Part shown: piece by piece, positions 31,163 to 39,433 of the stretch
Numbering within the stretch: the first letter of the stretch is position 1
How the letters are laid out: each line of letters starts with the position of its first letter
Origin: Streptomyces poriferorum
Lineage (GTDB): Bacteria; Actinomycetota; Actinomycetes; Streptomycetales; Streptomycetaceae
Length of the DNA stretch: 42,275 nt
Direction of reading: 5' to 3'
NCBI RefSeq assembly: GCF_019399235.1
Contig: NZ_JAELVH010000041.1
Span: 1 to 42,275, forward strand
Made by a program: the position numbers and the translations under genes
The notes under the pieces: generated by a model
Databases searched by the model: none
What the model was told of the DNA's origin: nothing
The model's input: the letters and a program-made list of their open reading frames with translations, nothing else

Positions 31163-32170
31163 CTACCTCGGGGCGGGCCCGGTGCTCTCCCGTACCGTCA
31201 ACTCGGGTGCGAGCAGTTCCACTTCGTCCGTGCCGCGGCCGGTGAGCTTGGCGACGACCTGCTCGACCGAGCGGCGCCCCATCTCCTGCGCGGGAATGGC
31301 CACGGACGTGAGCCGCACCGAGGCCTGGGAGGCCACCTGCTCGGGGCAGATCGCGACCACCGACACGTCCTCGGGCACCGCTCTGCCCTGCTGCCGCAGG
31401 AGGTTGAGCAGCGGCTCCACCGCCGACTCGTTCTGCACGATGAATCCGGTGGTGCCGGGGCGCTCGTCGAAGATCCGCGACAGGGTCTGCGCCATCGCCG
31501 GATATCCGCCCTCGCAGGGGCGGTGCAGCACACGCACGCCGGCCTCCTGCGCCTTGGCGCGTATGCCGTCGACCGTGCGCTCCGCGAATCCGGTGTGCCG
31601 TTCGTACACCGCGGCCGCCTCACCGATCACGGCGACCTCACGGTGGCCGAGGCCGGCCAGGTGTTCCACGCAGAGCGCTCCCGTCGCCTCGAAGTCGAGG
31701 TCCACACAGGTCAGCCCGTCCGCGTCGGCCGGCAGCCCGATGAGGACGGCGGCCCGGTCGGTTTCGCGGAGCAACGGCAGCCGCTCGTCGTGGAGTTCGA
31801 CGTCCATGAGGATCATCGCGTCGGCGAGCGAACTCCCGGCGATGCGCCGCACCGCTGCGGGCCCCTCCTCCCCGGTGAGGAGAAGGACGTCGTAACCGTG
31901 GGTGCGGGCCGTGGTGGCGACCGCGATGGCGATCTCCATCATGACGGGGACGTACATGTCGGTGCGCAGCGGCACCATGAGCGCGATGATGTTCGACCGG
32001 CTGCTGGCGAGAGCCCGCGCTCCGGCGTTGGGGTGGTAGCCGAGCTGCTGGATGCTCAGCTCCACCCGCTCCCGGGTGGACACCGAGATGGACCGCTTCC
32101 CGCTGAGGACGTAACTCACCGTGCTCGCGGAGACTCCGGCGTGCTGCGCGACCTCGGCAAGGGTGACCAT
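31163..32170 (-). CDS. LacI-family transcriptional repressor of the xyloglucan locus
   Basis: 335 residues. N-terminal LacI helix-turn-helix and hinge (MVTLAEVAQHAGVSASTVSY, then VLSGKRSISVSTRERV, and LGYHPNAGARALASSRS with the hinge helix), then a periplasmic-binding-protein-like sugar domain (NIIALMVPLRTDMYVPVMM ... DVSVVAICPEQVASQASVRL). The ATG at 32170 follows GGAGAG. Its promoter has two TCGAAGCGCTTCGA-type sites and the only other sites in the window are between the GH3 and importer genes, so it should repress itself and both arms of the locus. The inducer is likely a xyloglucan oligosaccharide or breakdown product (inference). Confidence 0.95.
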   Translation of the reverse strand: MVTLAEVAQHAGVSASTVSYVLSGKRSISVSTRERVELSIQQLGYHPNAGARALASSRSNIIALMVPLRTDMYVPVMMEIAIAVATTARTHGYDVLLLTGEEGPAAVRRIAGSSLADAMILMDVELHDERLPLLRETDRAAVLIGLPADADGLTCVDLDFEATGALCVEHLAGLGHREVAVIGEAAAVYERHTGFAERTVDGIRAKAQEAGVRVLHRPCEGGYPAMAQTLSRIFDERPGTTGFIVQNESAVEPLLNLLRQQGRAVPEDVSVVAICPEQVASQASVRLTSVAIPAQEMGRRSVEQVVAKLTGRGTDEVELLAPELTVRESTGPAPR

Positions 32171-32245
32171 TCAGCTCTCCATCAAGGAACGTCGTCGGAC
32201 ACCGGCACGGAGACCGGCCTGCACCGGCAGCTTCGGCCGGATGAG

Positions 32246-32259
32246 GCGAAGCGCTTCGA
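32246..32259. promoter_or_regulatory. LacI-type operator, downstream of the lacI promoter
   Basis: GCGAAGCGCTTCGA, 13 of 14 bases identical to the exact sites. It would fall at about +33 to +46 of the lacI-family transcript, between promoter and start codon. Confidence 0.8.
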
Positions 32260-32297
32260 CTTCGCCTGCTCCGCCTGCGACATGCCCGGATGATGCG

Positions 32298-32326
32298 AGC
32301 CTAGACCTGCCCGCACAGCGTGTCCA
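32298..32326 (-). promoter_or_regulatory. Putative promoter of the lacI-family gene
   Basis: Minus strand: -35 TGGACA (32326-32321), 17-base spacer, -10 TAGGCT (32303-32298). It is bracketed by two operators. Confidence 0.5.
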
Positions 32327-32334
32327 TAGCCCTG

Positions 32335-32348
32335 TCGAAGCGCTTCGA
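32335..32348. promoter_or_regulatory. LacI-type operator, upstream of the lacI promoter
   Basis: Exact TCGAAGCGCTTCGA just upstream of the -35 element, 89 bases centre-to-centre from the site at 32246-32259. Paired placement around a promoter suggests looped autorepression. Confidence 0.8.
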
Positions 32349-32382
32349 CTCGCTGATTCCAGTGGCCCGGCCCGGAACGGAG

Positions 32383-32413
32383 CGTGGCGGCAGCCGGGTC
32401 GGCTACCGCCACG
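32383..32413. terminator. Terminator of the arabinan/pectin operon
   Basis: CGTGGCGG-c-AGCC (32383-32395) pairs with GGCT-a-CCGCCACG (32401-32413) around loop GGGTC, one mismatch. It lies 52 bases after the PL1-CE8 stop (minus strand), before the lacI control region. It is flanked by near-identical copies of GCCCGGCCCGGAACGGA (about 32365 and 32418). Confidence 0.65.
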
Positions 32414-32464
32414 ATATGCCCGGCCCCGGAACGGAACATCAGGGGGACCGGGAGTGCCGCCGGA

Positions 32465-34570
32465 TCAGGACGCCGACGGGGTCCACCCCTCCAGCCAGTC
32501 GGCCACCTCCTGCCCTGCCGCCCCGGTGTCGCTGAGCTGGGGCCGGTCGCCGCTCGCCGTTCCGGCGCCCGGCCCGTCGTTGCGGTACTCCGCGAACCGG
32601 TCGTCCTTCCAGGAGAAGCCGCTCATGTCGGTCCACGGCGCGGGCCGGATCGCCGCACTCAGGGTGCTGTCGCGGACGGTCGTCATCGGGTCGAGCGTGG
32701 CGTCGCCGCCGGCGTGCCAGGGGCGCCCGAGGTAGAAGGTGGCAGCGGAGACGTCGCCGTTGACCGTGGAGTTGTTGATGAGGAAGCCCTTGCGGCCGGC
32801 CGCCGTGCTCGGAGCGGTGACGTAGCCGGCGGAGCTGCCGTTCCACCGCTTCTTCAGGGTGATGATCGAGGCGTCGATGACGGCGCTCGCCCGGCCGAAG
32901 ATGAAGTCGACGTTGCCGACGACATAGGAGTTCTTCATGTAGACACGGCCGAGCCTGTCCTTGGCGGCGGTGTCGAGCAGCAGGGTGTCCTGATCACCCT
33001 CGGTGATGATCGAGTCGAGGAACACCTTGTCCGCCGCGGTGCGCAGGGCGACTGCCTGGAGACCGCTCATGTCCTGGTGGGCGGCTTCGTCGAAGTCGTT
33101 GGCGATGGTGAGGTTGCGGGCCTGGAAGCCGTCCCCCTCGGCGGCGACGGTCGCGCTGCCGCCCGTCCCGTACGGCCCCGATCCATCCGGCTTCTGGGTG
33201 CCGGAGGCGTTGTCGTAGACGATGACCGTGCTCTTGCGGCTGGGCCCGGTGCCCTGGAGGGTGACGTTCTGCTTGGTCGACGGGATCTTCACCAGCTCCC
33301 GGTACGTGCCGGGCGCGATGGCGATGACGGTCCGGGCCGTGTTGCCCGCGGGCACCGCGTTCACGGCGGCCTGCACGCTGCCGTACTGGCCGCTGCCGTC
33401 CTTGGCCACGGTGAGCGTGGTCGCGGCGGCGGTGGTGGTCGCCGCCGCGATGGAGGAACGCGGCCCCGCGCCGGCCTTCACCAGCGCGGGCACGTCCGCG
33501 GCGGCGTCGAGCGTGTAGGCGTAATAGCTGCGCGGGTCGAACGACGTCCCGCCGCCGCTCTCGTTGCGTCCGCTCGTACCCGCGAAGACGCTGCCGCGCT
33601 GGACGAGGGTGGCGGTGCTGTCCCGGGTGACGGGGTTGTTCAGCCCGTCGAAGTAGCTGTTCTCCAGGACCATGTTCGTGTGGCCGCGGGCGTAGTTGCC
33701 GTAACTGCTGGTGATGTCGGTACCCGGGTCGTCCTGGAGGAAGTTGTTGTAGAGGTGGGCGTGGGCCACGTTGTCGGTCGAGGGGTTGCGCTGTTCGGTC
33801 TCGTGGAACCAGTTGTGATGGATCGTGATGTCGGCGGTGGTGTTCTCGGTCCAGCCGATTCCGAACGCCTTGTTGTCGTGCTGGAGCCGGTTCCACGACA
33901 CCGTGAGGTAGGTGGTGTCCTTGCGGCTGTCGATCAGCCCGTCGGCCATGTTCCGCAGGTCGTTGTGGTCGATCCACACGTGGTGGGCACCGTCCATCTG
34001 GATGGCGTCCCAGTCGTGCTCCTTGTCGTTCCAGGTCCCGGCGTAGGAGTCCCTGATCGTCAGATTGCGGATGATGACGTTGTGCACGCCCTGGCCGAGG
34101 AAGAAGCCGCCGCCGACGATGTGCCCGGAGGTGCCGGAGCCGATGATCGTCTTGTCGGAGGCGACCTTGATCTCCTTGCCCTTGGGATCCATGGTGATGG
34201 CCGCCGCGACCACGATGACGTAGGGCTGCGTCGCCGTCGCGTACTTCTCCAGGTCGGCGAGGGTGCGCACGGTCACGGTCTCGCCGCCCCGTCCGCCGTA
34301 CGTTCCGTCCTGCCCCAGGGCGTCGACCGAGGCGAAGCCGTCGGCCGCCTCGTCGGCCCGGACCGGGGAGGCGGCCGACGAGGCGGGGTAGGGGGTGTTC
34401 CGCGGCTCCGTCGCACCGTTCGCCGTGGTGGCGGCGAATCCGGCCGCCAGGGCCGTGCTGACCGCAATCGCCACACCCAGCCGAGTTCTGCGACTGCGGT
34501 GGCTGCTGCCTGCGGGCATGTGGGGGGTGTGCTGCGCCGTTCGGCGTTCCGCTGTCATGACCTGAACCAT
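32465..34570 (-). CDS. Bifunctional secreted PL1 pectate lyase - CE8 pectin methylesterase
   Basis: 701 residues. Basic N-terminus and signal peptide (about 28-52, VAIAVSTALAAGFAATTANGA). PL1 parallel beta-helix at about 85-375 with calcium-site segment DWDAIQMDGAHHVWIDHNDL, DGLIDSRKDTTYLTVSWN, and the catalytic Arg region ETEQRNPSTDN. After an Ala/Thr linker (374-384) comes a CE8 esterase (386-695) with Asp528 (GDQDTL), Asp555 (GNVDFIFG) and Arg616 (YLGRPW). One enzyme can remove methyl esters and cut the resulting polygalacturonate. Two possible starts, 34570 and 34558 (MTAERRT); neither has a strong ribosome binding site. Last gene of the operon starting at 37049, 71 bases after the GH43-CBM13 gene. 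Confidence 0.95.
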   Translation of the reverse strand: MVQVMTAERRTAQHTPHMPAGSSHRSRRTRLGVAIAVSTALAAGFAATTANGATEPRNTPYPASSAASPVRADEAADGFASVDALGQDGTYGGRGGETVTVRTLADLEKYATATQPYVIVVAAAITMDPKGKEIKVASDKTIIGSGTSGHIVGGGFFLGQGVHNVIIRNLTIRDSYAGTWNDKEHDWDAIQMDGAHHVWIDHNDLRNMADGLIDSRKDTTYLTVSWNRLQHDNKAFGIGWTENTTADITIHHNWFHETEQRNPSTDNVAHAHLYNNFLQDDPGTDITSSYGNYARGHTNMVLENSYFDGLNNPVTRDSTATLVQRGSVFAGTSGRNESGGGTSFDPRSYYAYTLDAAADVPALVKAGAGPRSSIAAATTTAAATTLTVAKDGSGQYGSVQAAVNAVPAGNTARTVIAIAPGTYRELVKIPSTKQNVTLQGTGPSRKSTVIVYDNASGTQKPDGSGPYGTGGSATVAAEGDGFQARNLTIANDFDEAAHQDMSGLQAVALRTAADKVFLDSIITEGDQDTLLLDTAAKDRLGRVYMKNSYVVGNVDFIFGRASAVIDASIITLKKRWNGSSAGYVTAPSTAAGRKGFLINNSTVNGDVSAATFYLGRPWHAGGDATLDPMTTVRDSTLSAAIRPAPWTDMSGFSWKDDRFAEYRNDGPGAGTASGDRPQLSDTGAAGQEVADWLEGWTPSAS

Positions 34571-34641
34571 TCCGTCGAGGAAGGATGACGTTCAGGTACT
34601 GGTTGCCGCCGCCCGGCCGAAAGGTTGCTGCCCGCTCCTGT

Positions 34642-36093
34642 TCAGACGGGTTTCAACTGCCATTGCTGGCAGTGGTTGTCCAGCCAGGACCACTGCCGGA
34701 TGTCCGCTCCGTCGGCGGTCGAGCAGTCGGCCACATCGGCGACCTTCCCCGACGCCTGGTTGACGATGCGCACCCAGCCGCCCGTGTCCGTGACCAGGAA
34801 CCTGAACCTCTGGCAGGTGTTGTCCAGCCAGGACCACAGCCGCAGGTCGGCTCCGTCGGCCGCGGAGCAGTCCGCGGTGTCCAGGACCTTCCCGGTTGCC
34901 GCGTTGACGAGCCGGCTGGTGTCGTCGCCCCGGTCCTCGATGCGCCACCGCTGCCGGCTGCCGCCGTCGCAGGTGCCCTGGAGGACGCCCGCCCCGTCAC
35001 CGTCCGAACCGTCGACCACGCCCATGCACTTGCCGGTTGCGCGGTTGACGACGGTGTAGGCGGTGGGGGTGGCCGCCGTCTCCCCGGCGGGCCCGGCCGC
35101 CGATGCGCCGAGCGCGACGGGGGTGCCGAGGTTCGGTGTGCCGTCGGCGTTCCAGGAGAACTTCTGCGCCCGGGCCGTCCGGCCGTTGTCGCAGCCGTCC
35201 GAGGCGGCGTCGTTGGCGTGGTAGACGATCCAGCTCTCCGTTCCGTCGGGCGAGGTGAAGAACCCGTTGTGTCCCGGCCCGTAGACCCCCGCCGAGTCCT
35301 TGCGCCGGAAGACGGGTTCCGCCTTCTTCGTCCACGAGGAAGCGGACAGCGGATCGGAACCGGTGAGCGTGAGCAGCCCGAGCTTGTAGTCGGGGGTCCA
35401 GCAGCCGCTGGCGGAGTAGACGAGGTACGTCCTCCCGCCCCGCTGCAGCACCTCCGGTCCCTCGTTGACGGCGGCCCCGGACTTCTCCCAGCCGTACCCG
35501 GGCGTCGAGATCGTCGAGAAGGACCCGCTCAGCGTGTACGGGTTCGACATCGGCGCGATCACCAGGTTCTGGGTGCCGCCGCCGCTCGCGCTGCCGAGCA
35601 GGTACAGCTTGCCGTTCACGGTGAGCACGCTCGGGTCGAGCATCCAGTCGCCGCCCAGCCGGCCCTTGTACGTGTACGGCCCCATCGGGTCCGAACCGGC
35701 GCTCTCCAGGACATGGACCCGCTGGGTCGGGTTGTAGTCGGCGATGTTCTGCCCTGCGACGTAGTACAGGTACCAGCGGCCGCCCGAGTAGTGCAGTTCG
35801 GGCGCCCAGATGTTGCAGCAGCGGGAGGCCGCGTCGCCCTGCCAGACCTGCGCACTCGGGGCGGCGGCGAGCCCGGCCAGCGTGGGCGACCTGCGCATGG
35901 TGATGACATCGGTCCAGCTCGTCGACACCAGGTAGTAGTTGCCGTCGTGGTACGAGATCCAGGGGTCGGCGCCCTTCTGCGCCTTGACCGGGTTGGTGTA
36001 CGGGCGCCCCTCGGCCGCCGACGCGGGTGCCGGCTGCGCGAGGACCAGGGCGAGGAGGAGGGCGCTCAGCAGGGTCAGTAGGCGACGGGCCAT
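34642..36093 (-). CDS. Secreted GH43 arabinofuranosidase (subfamily 26-like) with CBM13 ricin domain
   Basis: 483 residues. Signal peptide 1-27 (LLTLLSALLLALVLAQPAPASA). Five-bladed GH43 propeller with catalytic base in KGADPWISYHDG (Asp43), the pKa modulator in GGDWMLDPSVL and acid in AVNEGPEVLQ. The phrases NIWAPELHYSGGRWYLYYVAG and YGPGHNGFF match exo-1,5-alpha-L-arabinofuranosidase type GH43_26 enzymes (family-level, from memory). The C-terminus (about 350-483) is a three-repeat ricin/CBM13 domain with QRWRIED, CQRFRFL and CQQWQLKPV. Its start overlaps the upstream GH43 gene by 19 bases, so both are coupled. It would release arabinose from arabinan or its oligosaccharides outside the cell. 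Confidence 0.93.
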   Translation of the reverse strand: MARRLLTLLSALLLALVLAQPAPASAAEGRPYTNPVKAQKGADPWISYHDGNYYLVSTSWTDVITMRRSPTLAGLAAAPSAQVWQGDAASRCCNIWAPELHYSGGRWYLYYVAGQNIADYNPTQRVHVLESAGSDPMGPYTYKGRLGGDWMLDPSVLTVNGKLYLLGSASGGGTQNLVIAPMSNPYTLSGSFSTISTPGYGWEKSGAAVNEGPEVLQRGGRTYLVYSASGCWTPDYKLGLLTLTGSDPLSASSWTKKAEPVFRRKDSAGVYGPGHNGFFTSPDGTESWIVYHANDAASDGCDNGRTARAQKFSWNADGTPNLGTPVALGASAAGPAGETAATPTAYTVVNRATGKCMGVVDGSDGDGAGVLQGTCDGGSRQRWRIEDRGDDTSRLVNAATGKVLDTADCSAADGADLRLWSWLDNTCQRFRFLVTDTGGWVRIVNQASGKVADVADCSTADGADIRQWSWLDNHCQQWQLKPV

Positions 36094-37049
36094 CCGCTGC
36101 TCCAGTTCAGAAGGTTGACGCCGAGCTTCGGGGTCCCGTTGTCCTGGCCGTCGTAGTAGTGGTAGACGAGCAGGTCGCCGTCGGAGTCGGCGAGCACCGA
36201 CTGCCCGCCGGGCCCGATGTAGCGCCCGTGCGACTCCAGCACCGGCGTCCCGCCGTTGCTGAGCATGCTCACGCCGTTGCGGTCCTTGTACGGCCCCGTC
36301 ACGCTCGTCGCCCGGCCCACCTTGACCTTGTACGTGGAGCTCGTGCCCGCACAGCAGGTGTCGTACGAGGCGAAGAGGTAGTAGTAGCCGTTCCGCTTCA
36401 CCACGGTCGGCGCCTCGACCGCCTTGGTCCCGGTGGGGCGGGAGGCCAGCGAGCGGCGTGCCGTGTCACCGGCGTACTGCTTTCCGGTCGAGGGATCGAT
36501 CCTGATCATCTTGATCCCGGTCCACCAGGAGCCGAAGGACAGCCACCACTTACCGTCGTCGTCGACGAAGAGGTTGGGGTCGATGGCGTTGTAGTCGCTC
36601 GACGCGTTCGAGGTGTACACGGTGCCGTAGTCGGTCCAGCTGCCCGGCTGCCCGGTGGTGGAACCGGCGAGCCCGATGGCCGAGGTGTTCGACCCGAACG
36701 AGGAGACGGCGTAGTACATCAGGTACTTGCCGCCGCGGAACGAGATGTCCGGCGCCCAGGGGTCGGACGCCGGGGAGTAGTTCTTCCACCAGCTCGGCGG
36801 GGTACCGAAAGCCGATCCGGAGCGGCCGAAGGCGGTGCGGTCGGTGGAGGTGCGCAGCTGGAGGTTGTCGCCGGTCGAGTAGAGCAGGTACTGCCCCGAG
36901 GACGTCCGGACCATCGAGGGGTCGTGGACGACGATGTCGCCGGTGACCGTGCCGGGGTTCGGGTAGGCGGACGCGCTGCCCGGCACGAGGGCCAGGAGCA
37001 GGGCGGCGGGGAGGACCGCGAGGGTCCTTCTGCGGGTGGTGCGGCTCAT
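36075..37049 (-). CDS. Secreted GH43 endo-alpha-1,5-L-arabinanase
   Basis: 324 residues, the size of single-domain arabinanases. Signal peptide 1-28 (LLLALVPGSASA|Y). GH43 propeller with base Asp43 in VVHDPSMV, Asp in NAIDPNLFVDDDGKWWLSFG, acid Glu in KAVEAPTVVKRNGYYYLF, and DPWAPDISFRGGKYLMYY. This set, with the early HDPS, is characteristic of endo-1,5-alpha-L-arabinanases. AGGAGG is well placed before the ATG at 37049, so it is the first gene of the operon; the 210 bases upstream carry a 14-base palindrome. It cuts the arabinan side chains of pectin, and the two following enzymes act on the products and on the pectin backbone. Confidence 0.94.
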   Translation of the reverse strand: MSRTTRRRTLAVLPAALLLALVPGSASAYPNPGTVTGDIVVHDPSMVRTSSGQYLLYSTGDNLQLRTSTDRTAFGRSGSAFGTPPSWWKNYSPASDPWAPDISFRGGKYLMYYAVSSFGSNTSAIGLAGSTTGQPGSWTDYGTVYTSNASSDYNAIDPNLFVDDDGKWWLSFGSWWTGIKMIRIDPSTGKQYAGDTARRSLASRPTGTKAVEAPTVVKRNGYYYLFASYDTCCAGTSSTYKVKVGRATSVTGPYKDRNGVSMLSNGGTPVLESHGRYIGPGGQSVLADSDGDLLVYHYYDGQDNGTPKLGVNLLNWSSGWPVAY

Positions 37050-37150
37050 GAGGGGACCTCCTGCGTTCGGTTACGGGAGGAGCGTGGGCTCGTACAGCAG
37101 TCGCCGCCGGAAGGCGGATGGTTGCCATGCACATGCCAGCAGAGAAGTCG

Positions 37151-37164
37151 TTCGATATATCGAA
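37151..37164. promoter_or_regulatory. Candidate operator of the arabinan/pectin operon
   Basis: Perfect 14-base palindrome TTCGATATATCGAA about 100 bases upstream of the first GH43 start. Three further complementary pairs (GTC/GAC) flank it after one mismatch, extending the symmetry to 22 bases. Another TTCGAA lies at 37178-37183. It differs from the LacI site of the xyloglucan locus, so a different regulator, not encoded here, is expected. Confidence 0.65.
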
Positions 37165-37259
37165 TGACGCTCGTAACTTCGAACGGGGCCGTAGGGTCGA
37201 ACGGCTCGCGCGTCAACGGGGCGCGCACCCCCGGGAAGGAATCTCCCCCAGGGACCTTC

Positions 37260-38141
37260 TCAGTTCTGCCGGGGCAGCAGTTCCGCCTCGAAGCGGTCCA
37301 CGAACGCGCCGAAGGACCGGCCGCCCGCGGAGTAGACCACGAACTTGCTGAGACCGGCCTCGACATAGCCGTCCAGCAGCCGGTGGAGCTCCGGCCATCC
37401 GTCGGCGACGAGATCCCGCGGGTCGCTCTGCGGAGCGCGCCGGTGAATGGCCCCGGCCAGCTCCTGCGGGATTCCGTTCTCCGCCACCGTGAGACTGATC
37501 CCGAAGTGGTCGGGCTCGATCTCCCGTCCCGCCTGCTCGGCCGCGGCCAGAATCGTCTCGCGGGCCCGTCCCGCCGCATCGGGCGTGAGGAAGGACCCCA
37601 GCCAGCCGTCCCCATACCGCCCGACCCTGCGGAGCCCGGCGGGGGCGCTTCCGCCGAGCCAGACGTCCAGGGGCTTCGCGGGCAGCGGCGCGATCAGCCC
37701 GCCCCCGACCTTCAGGAACTCCCCGTCAAAACCTGCGGCTTCCCCGTCGAGGGAGGCCCGCAGCAGCTCCAGGGACTCGTCGAACAGCGCCCCGCGCCGC
37801 CCTTCCGGCGCGGGGAACAGTTCCCGTTCGCCGGGCCGTGCCGGCTGGAGCCCGAAGACCGGGAGCACGCGCCGGGGCGAGAGCCCGGCCAGGGACGCCA
37901 GCTGTTTGGCGACCAGGACCGGGTGCCGCCCCGGGAGCACCGCGACGGAGGTTCCGACCTTGAGCCTGCTCGTCCTCGACAGGGCGTGGGCCATGCCGAC
38001 GAAGGGGTCGACGGCCTCCGAGTAGATGTGCTCGGAGAGCCAGAGCGAATCCACACCGTCGCCTTCGAGGCGGTCGACGATCCGGCTGAAGTCCGACAGC
38101 GCCGAACCTGCGCCGAGCCCGACTCCGAAGCGGATCTTCAT
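37260..38141 (-). CDS. LLM-class (luciferase-like) flavin-dependent oxidoreductase
   Basis: 293 residues, a single luciferase-like TIM barrel: KIRFGVGLGAGSALSDFSRI start, LWLSEHIYSEAVDP, RLKVGTSVAVLPGRHPVLVAKQL, a central VFGLQPARPGERELF and KPLDVWLGGSAPAGLRRVGRYGDGWLG. These enzymes use FMN or coenzyme F420; which one cannot be told by eye. The ATG at 38141 is preferred over a GTG at 38150 because AGGGTGG lies 6 bases before it. It starts 35 bases after the CYP154 stop on the same strand, so it is probably the third gene of a P450 operon and may act on the same substrate. Confidence 0.9.
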   Translation of the reverse strand: MKIRFGVGLGAGSALSDFSRIVDRLEGDGVDSLWLSEHIYSEAVDPFVGMAHALSRTSRLKVGTSVAVLPGRHPVLVAKQLASLAGLSPRRVLPVFGLQPARPGERELFPAPEGRRGALFDESLELLRASLDGEAAGFDGEFLKVGGGLIAPLPAKPLDVWLGGSAPAGLRRVGRYGDGWLGSFLTPDAAGRARETILAAAEQAGREIEPDHFGISLTVAENGIPQELAGAIHRRAPQSDPRDLVADGWPELHRLLDGYVEAGLSKFVVYSAGGRSFGAFVDRFEAELLPRQN

Positions 38142-38176
38142 GACGACCACCCTACGCGCGCCCCTGCCGGTCCGGC

Positions 38177-39433
38177 TCAGGCGTTGAGCAGAACGGGAAA
38201 GGCCTCCATGTCGTTCTGTGTCATCACGGGCAGTTTGCGGATGTCCGCGTCCGGCACCGCGAGCCGCAGCTCCGGGAACCGCCCGAAGAGCGCCGGCAGG
38301 GCGATGCCCGCCTCGACGCGGGAGAGCGCCGCACCGGGGCAGATGTGCGGGCCGTGGCCGAAGGTCATGTGCCGGATGGGGGTGGCGCGGGTGATGTCGA
38401 ACGCGTCGGCGTCGGGGCCGTGCTGCGCGGGGTCGCGGCCGATCACACGGTAGGAGATGACCACGCCCTCGCCCTTGGCGATGACCCCCTCACCGACCTG
38501 GATGTCCTCGGTCGCGAACCGCATCAGCAGATGGGTGGTCGGGGTGTCCCATCGCAGGGTCTCCTCGATCACGGTCTCCCAGGAGACCTCCCCGTCAAGG
38601 ACCATGCGCAGCTGGTCGGGGTGGGCCAGCAGGGCGCGTACGGCGTTGAGGATGAGCCCGATCGTGGTCTCGTGCCCGGCGGCGACCATCGCCTTGAGGT
38701 TGCCGACCACCTCTTCCTCGGTGAGCGGCTCGCCGCCCTCGTCGGCGAGGATCAGCGCGGAGGTCAGGTCGTCGGTCGGCTGCGCGGTCTTCTCGCGTAC
38801 GAGCCCGGCGTAGAAGACGTCGAGATCGGCGAGGAGGGCCAGGCGTTCGTCCTGCGGGGTGAGCATCGAGAAGAAGGCCTTGTACTGACGGGTCAGCATG
38901 GCGTTCTCGGCGGGGTCGACGCCCATCAGCATGCCGACGACCCGCATGGGCAGCGGCTGCGCGAACACGGACTTGAGGTCGACGACGGCCCCGTCCCTGC
39001 CGCCCTCGGCGAGGGCGTCGAGCAGCTCCTCGGTGAACTTCTCGATGTCGGGGCGTATCGCCTCCAGGCGGCGGGGCGTGAGCGCCTGGGAGGTCTTGGT
39101 CCGCAGCCGGCGGTGCTCGTCGCCGTCGACGGTGAACATGGACCGGCCCGCGTCGATCATGCCGATGAGCGGCCACGCGTGCGTCACCTCGCCGCTCTGC
39201 CACAGGCCCCAGGCGTCGAGGTCCTTCACCAGTCGCGGGTCGAGCAGGAGCTGCCGGGCGTCGGCGTGCCGGGTGAGGGCCCAGGCCGGGACGCCGAGCA
39301 GCTCGATGCGGGCCAGCGGTCCGGCGTCGCGCAGCCGCGCAGTCTCCCCGTCCAGGTCCTGGACCATCGGGTCGATGACGACGGTCCCGCCGTTCGGGGC
39401 TGCTGCCTGGGCGGCGGCATGGGGGCAGTTCAC
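38177..39433 (-). CDS. Cytochrome P450, CYP154-like
   Basis: 418 residues. Standard soluble actinobacterial P450: I-helix MVAAGHETTIGLIL, K-helix EETLRWDTPT with ExxR intact, heme loop FGHGPHICPGAAL with the Cys ligand. The N-terminus (INCPHAAAQA-like start, DPMVQDLDGETARLR, then GVPAWALTRHADARQLL and DLDAWGLW) matches CYP154 proteins that accompany CYP157 in Streptomyces conservons. GTG at 39433 overlaps the CYP157 stop by 4 bases (GTGA) and has AGGAG 8 bases upstream. Electron donors are not encoded nearby. Family assignment is from memory; the substrate is unknown. Confidence 0.93.
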   Translation of the reverse strand: MNCPHAAAQAAAPNGGTVVIDPMVQDLDGETARLRDAGPLARIELLGVPAWALTRHADARQLLLDPRLVKDLDAWGLWQSGEVTHAWPLIGMIDAGRSMFTVDGDEHRRLRTKTSQALTPRRLEAIRPDIEKFTEELLDALAEGGRDGAVVDLKSVFAQPLPMRVVGMLMGVDPAENAMLTRQYKAFFSMLTPQDERLALLADLDVFYAGLVREKTAQPTDDLTSALILADEGGEPLTEEEVVGNLKAMVAAGHETTIGLILNAVRALLAHPDQLRMVLDGEVSWETVIEETLRWDTPTTHLLMRFATEDIQVGEGVIAKGEGVVISYRVIGRDPAQHGPDADAFDITRATPIRHMTFGHGPHICPGAALSRVEAGIALPALFGRFPELRLAVPDADIRKLPVMTQNDMEAFPVLLNA

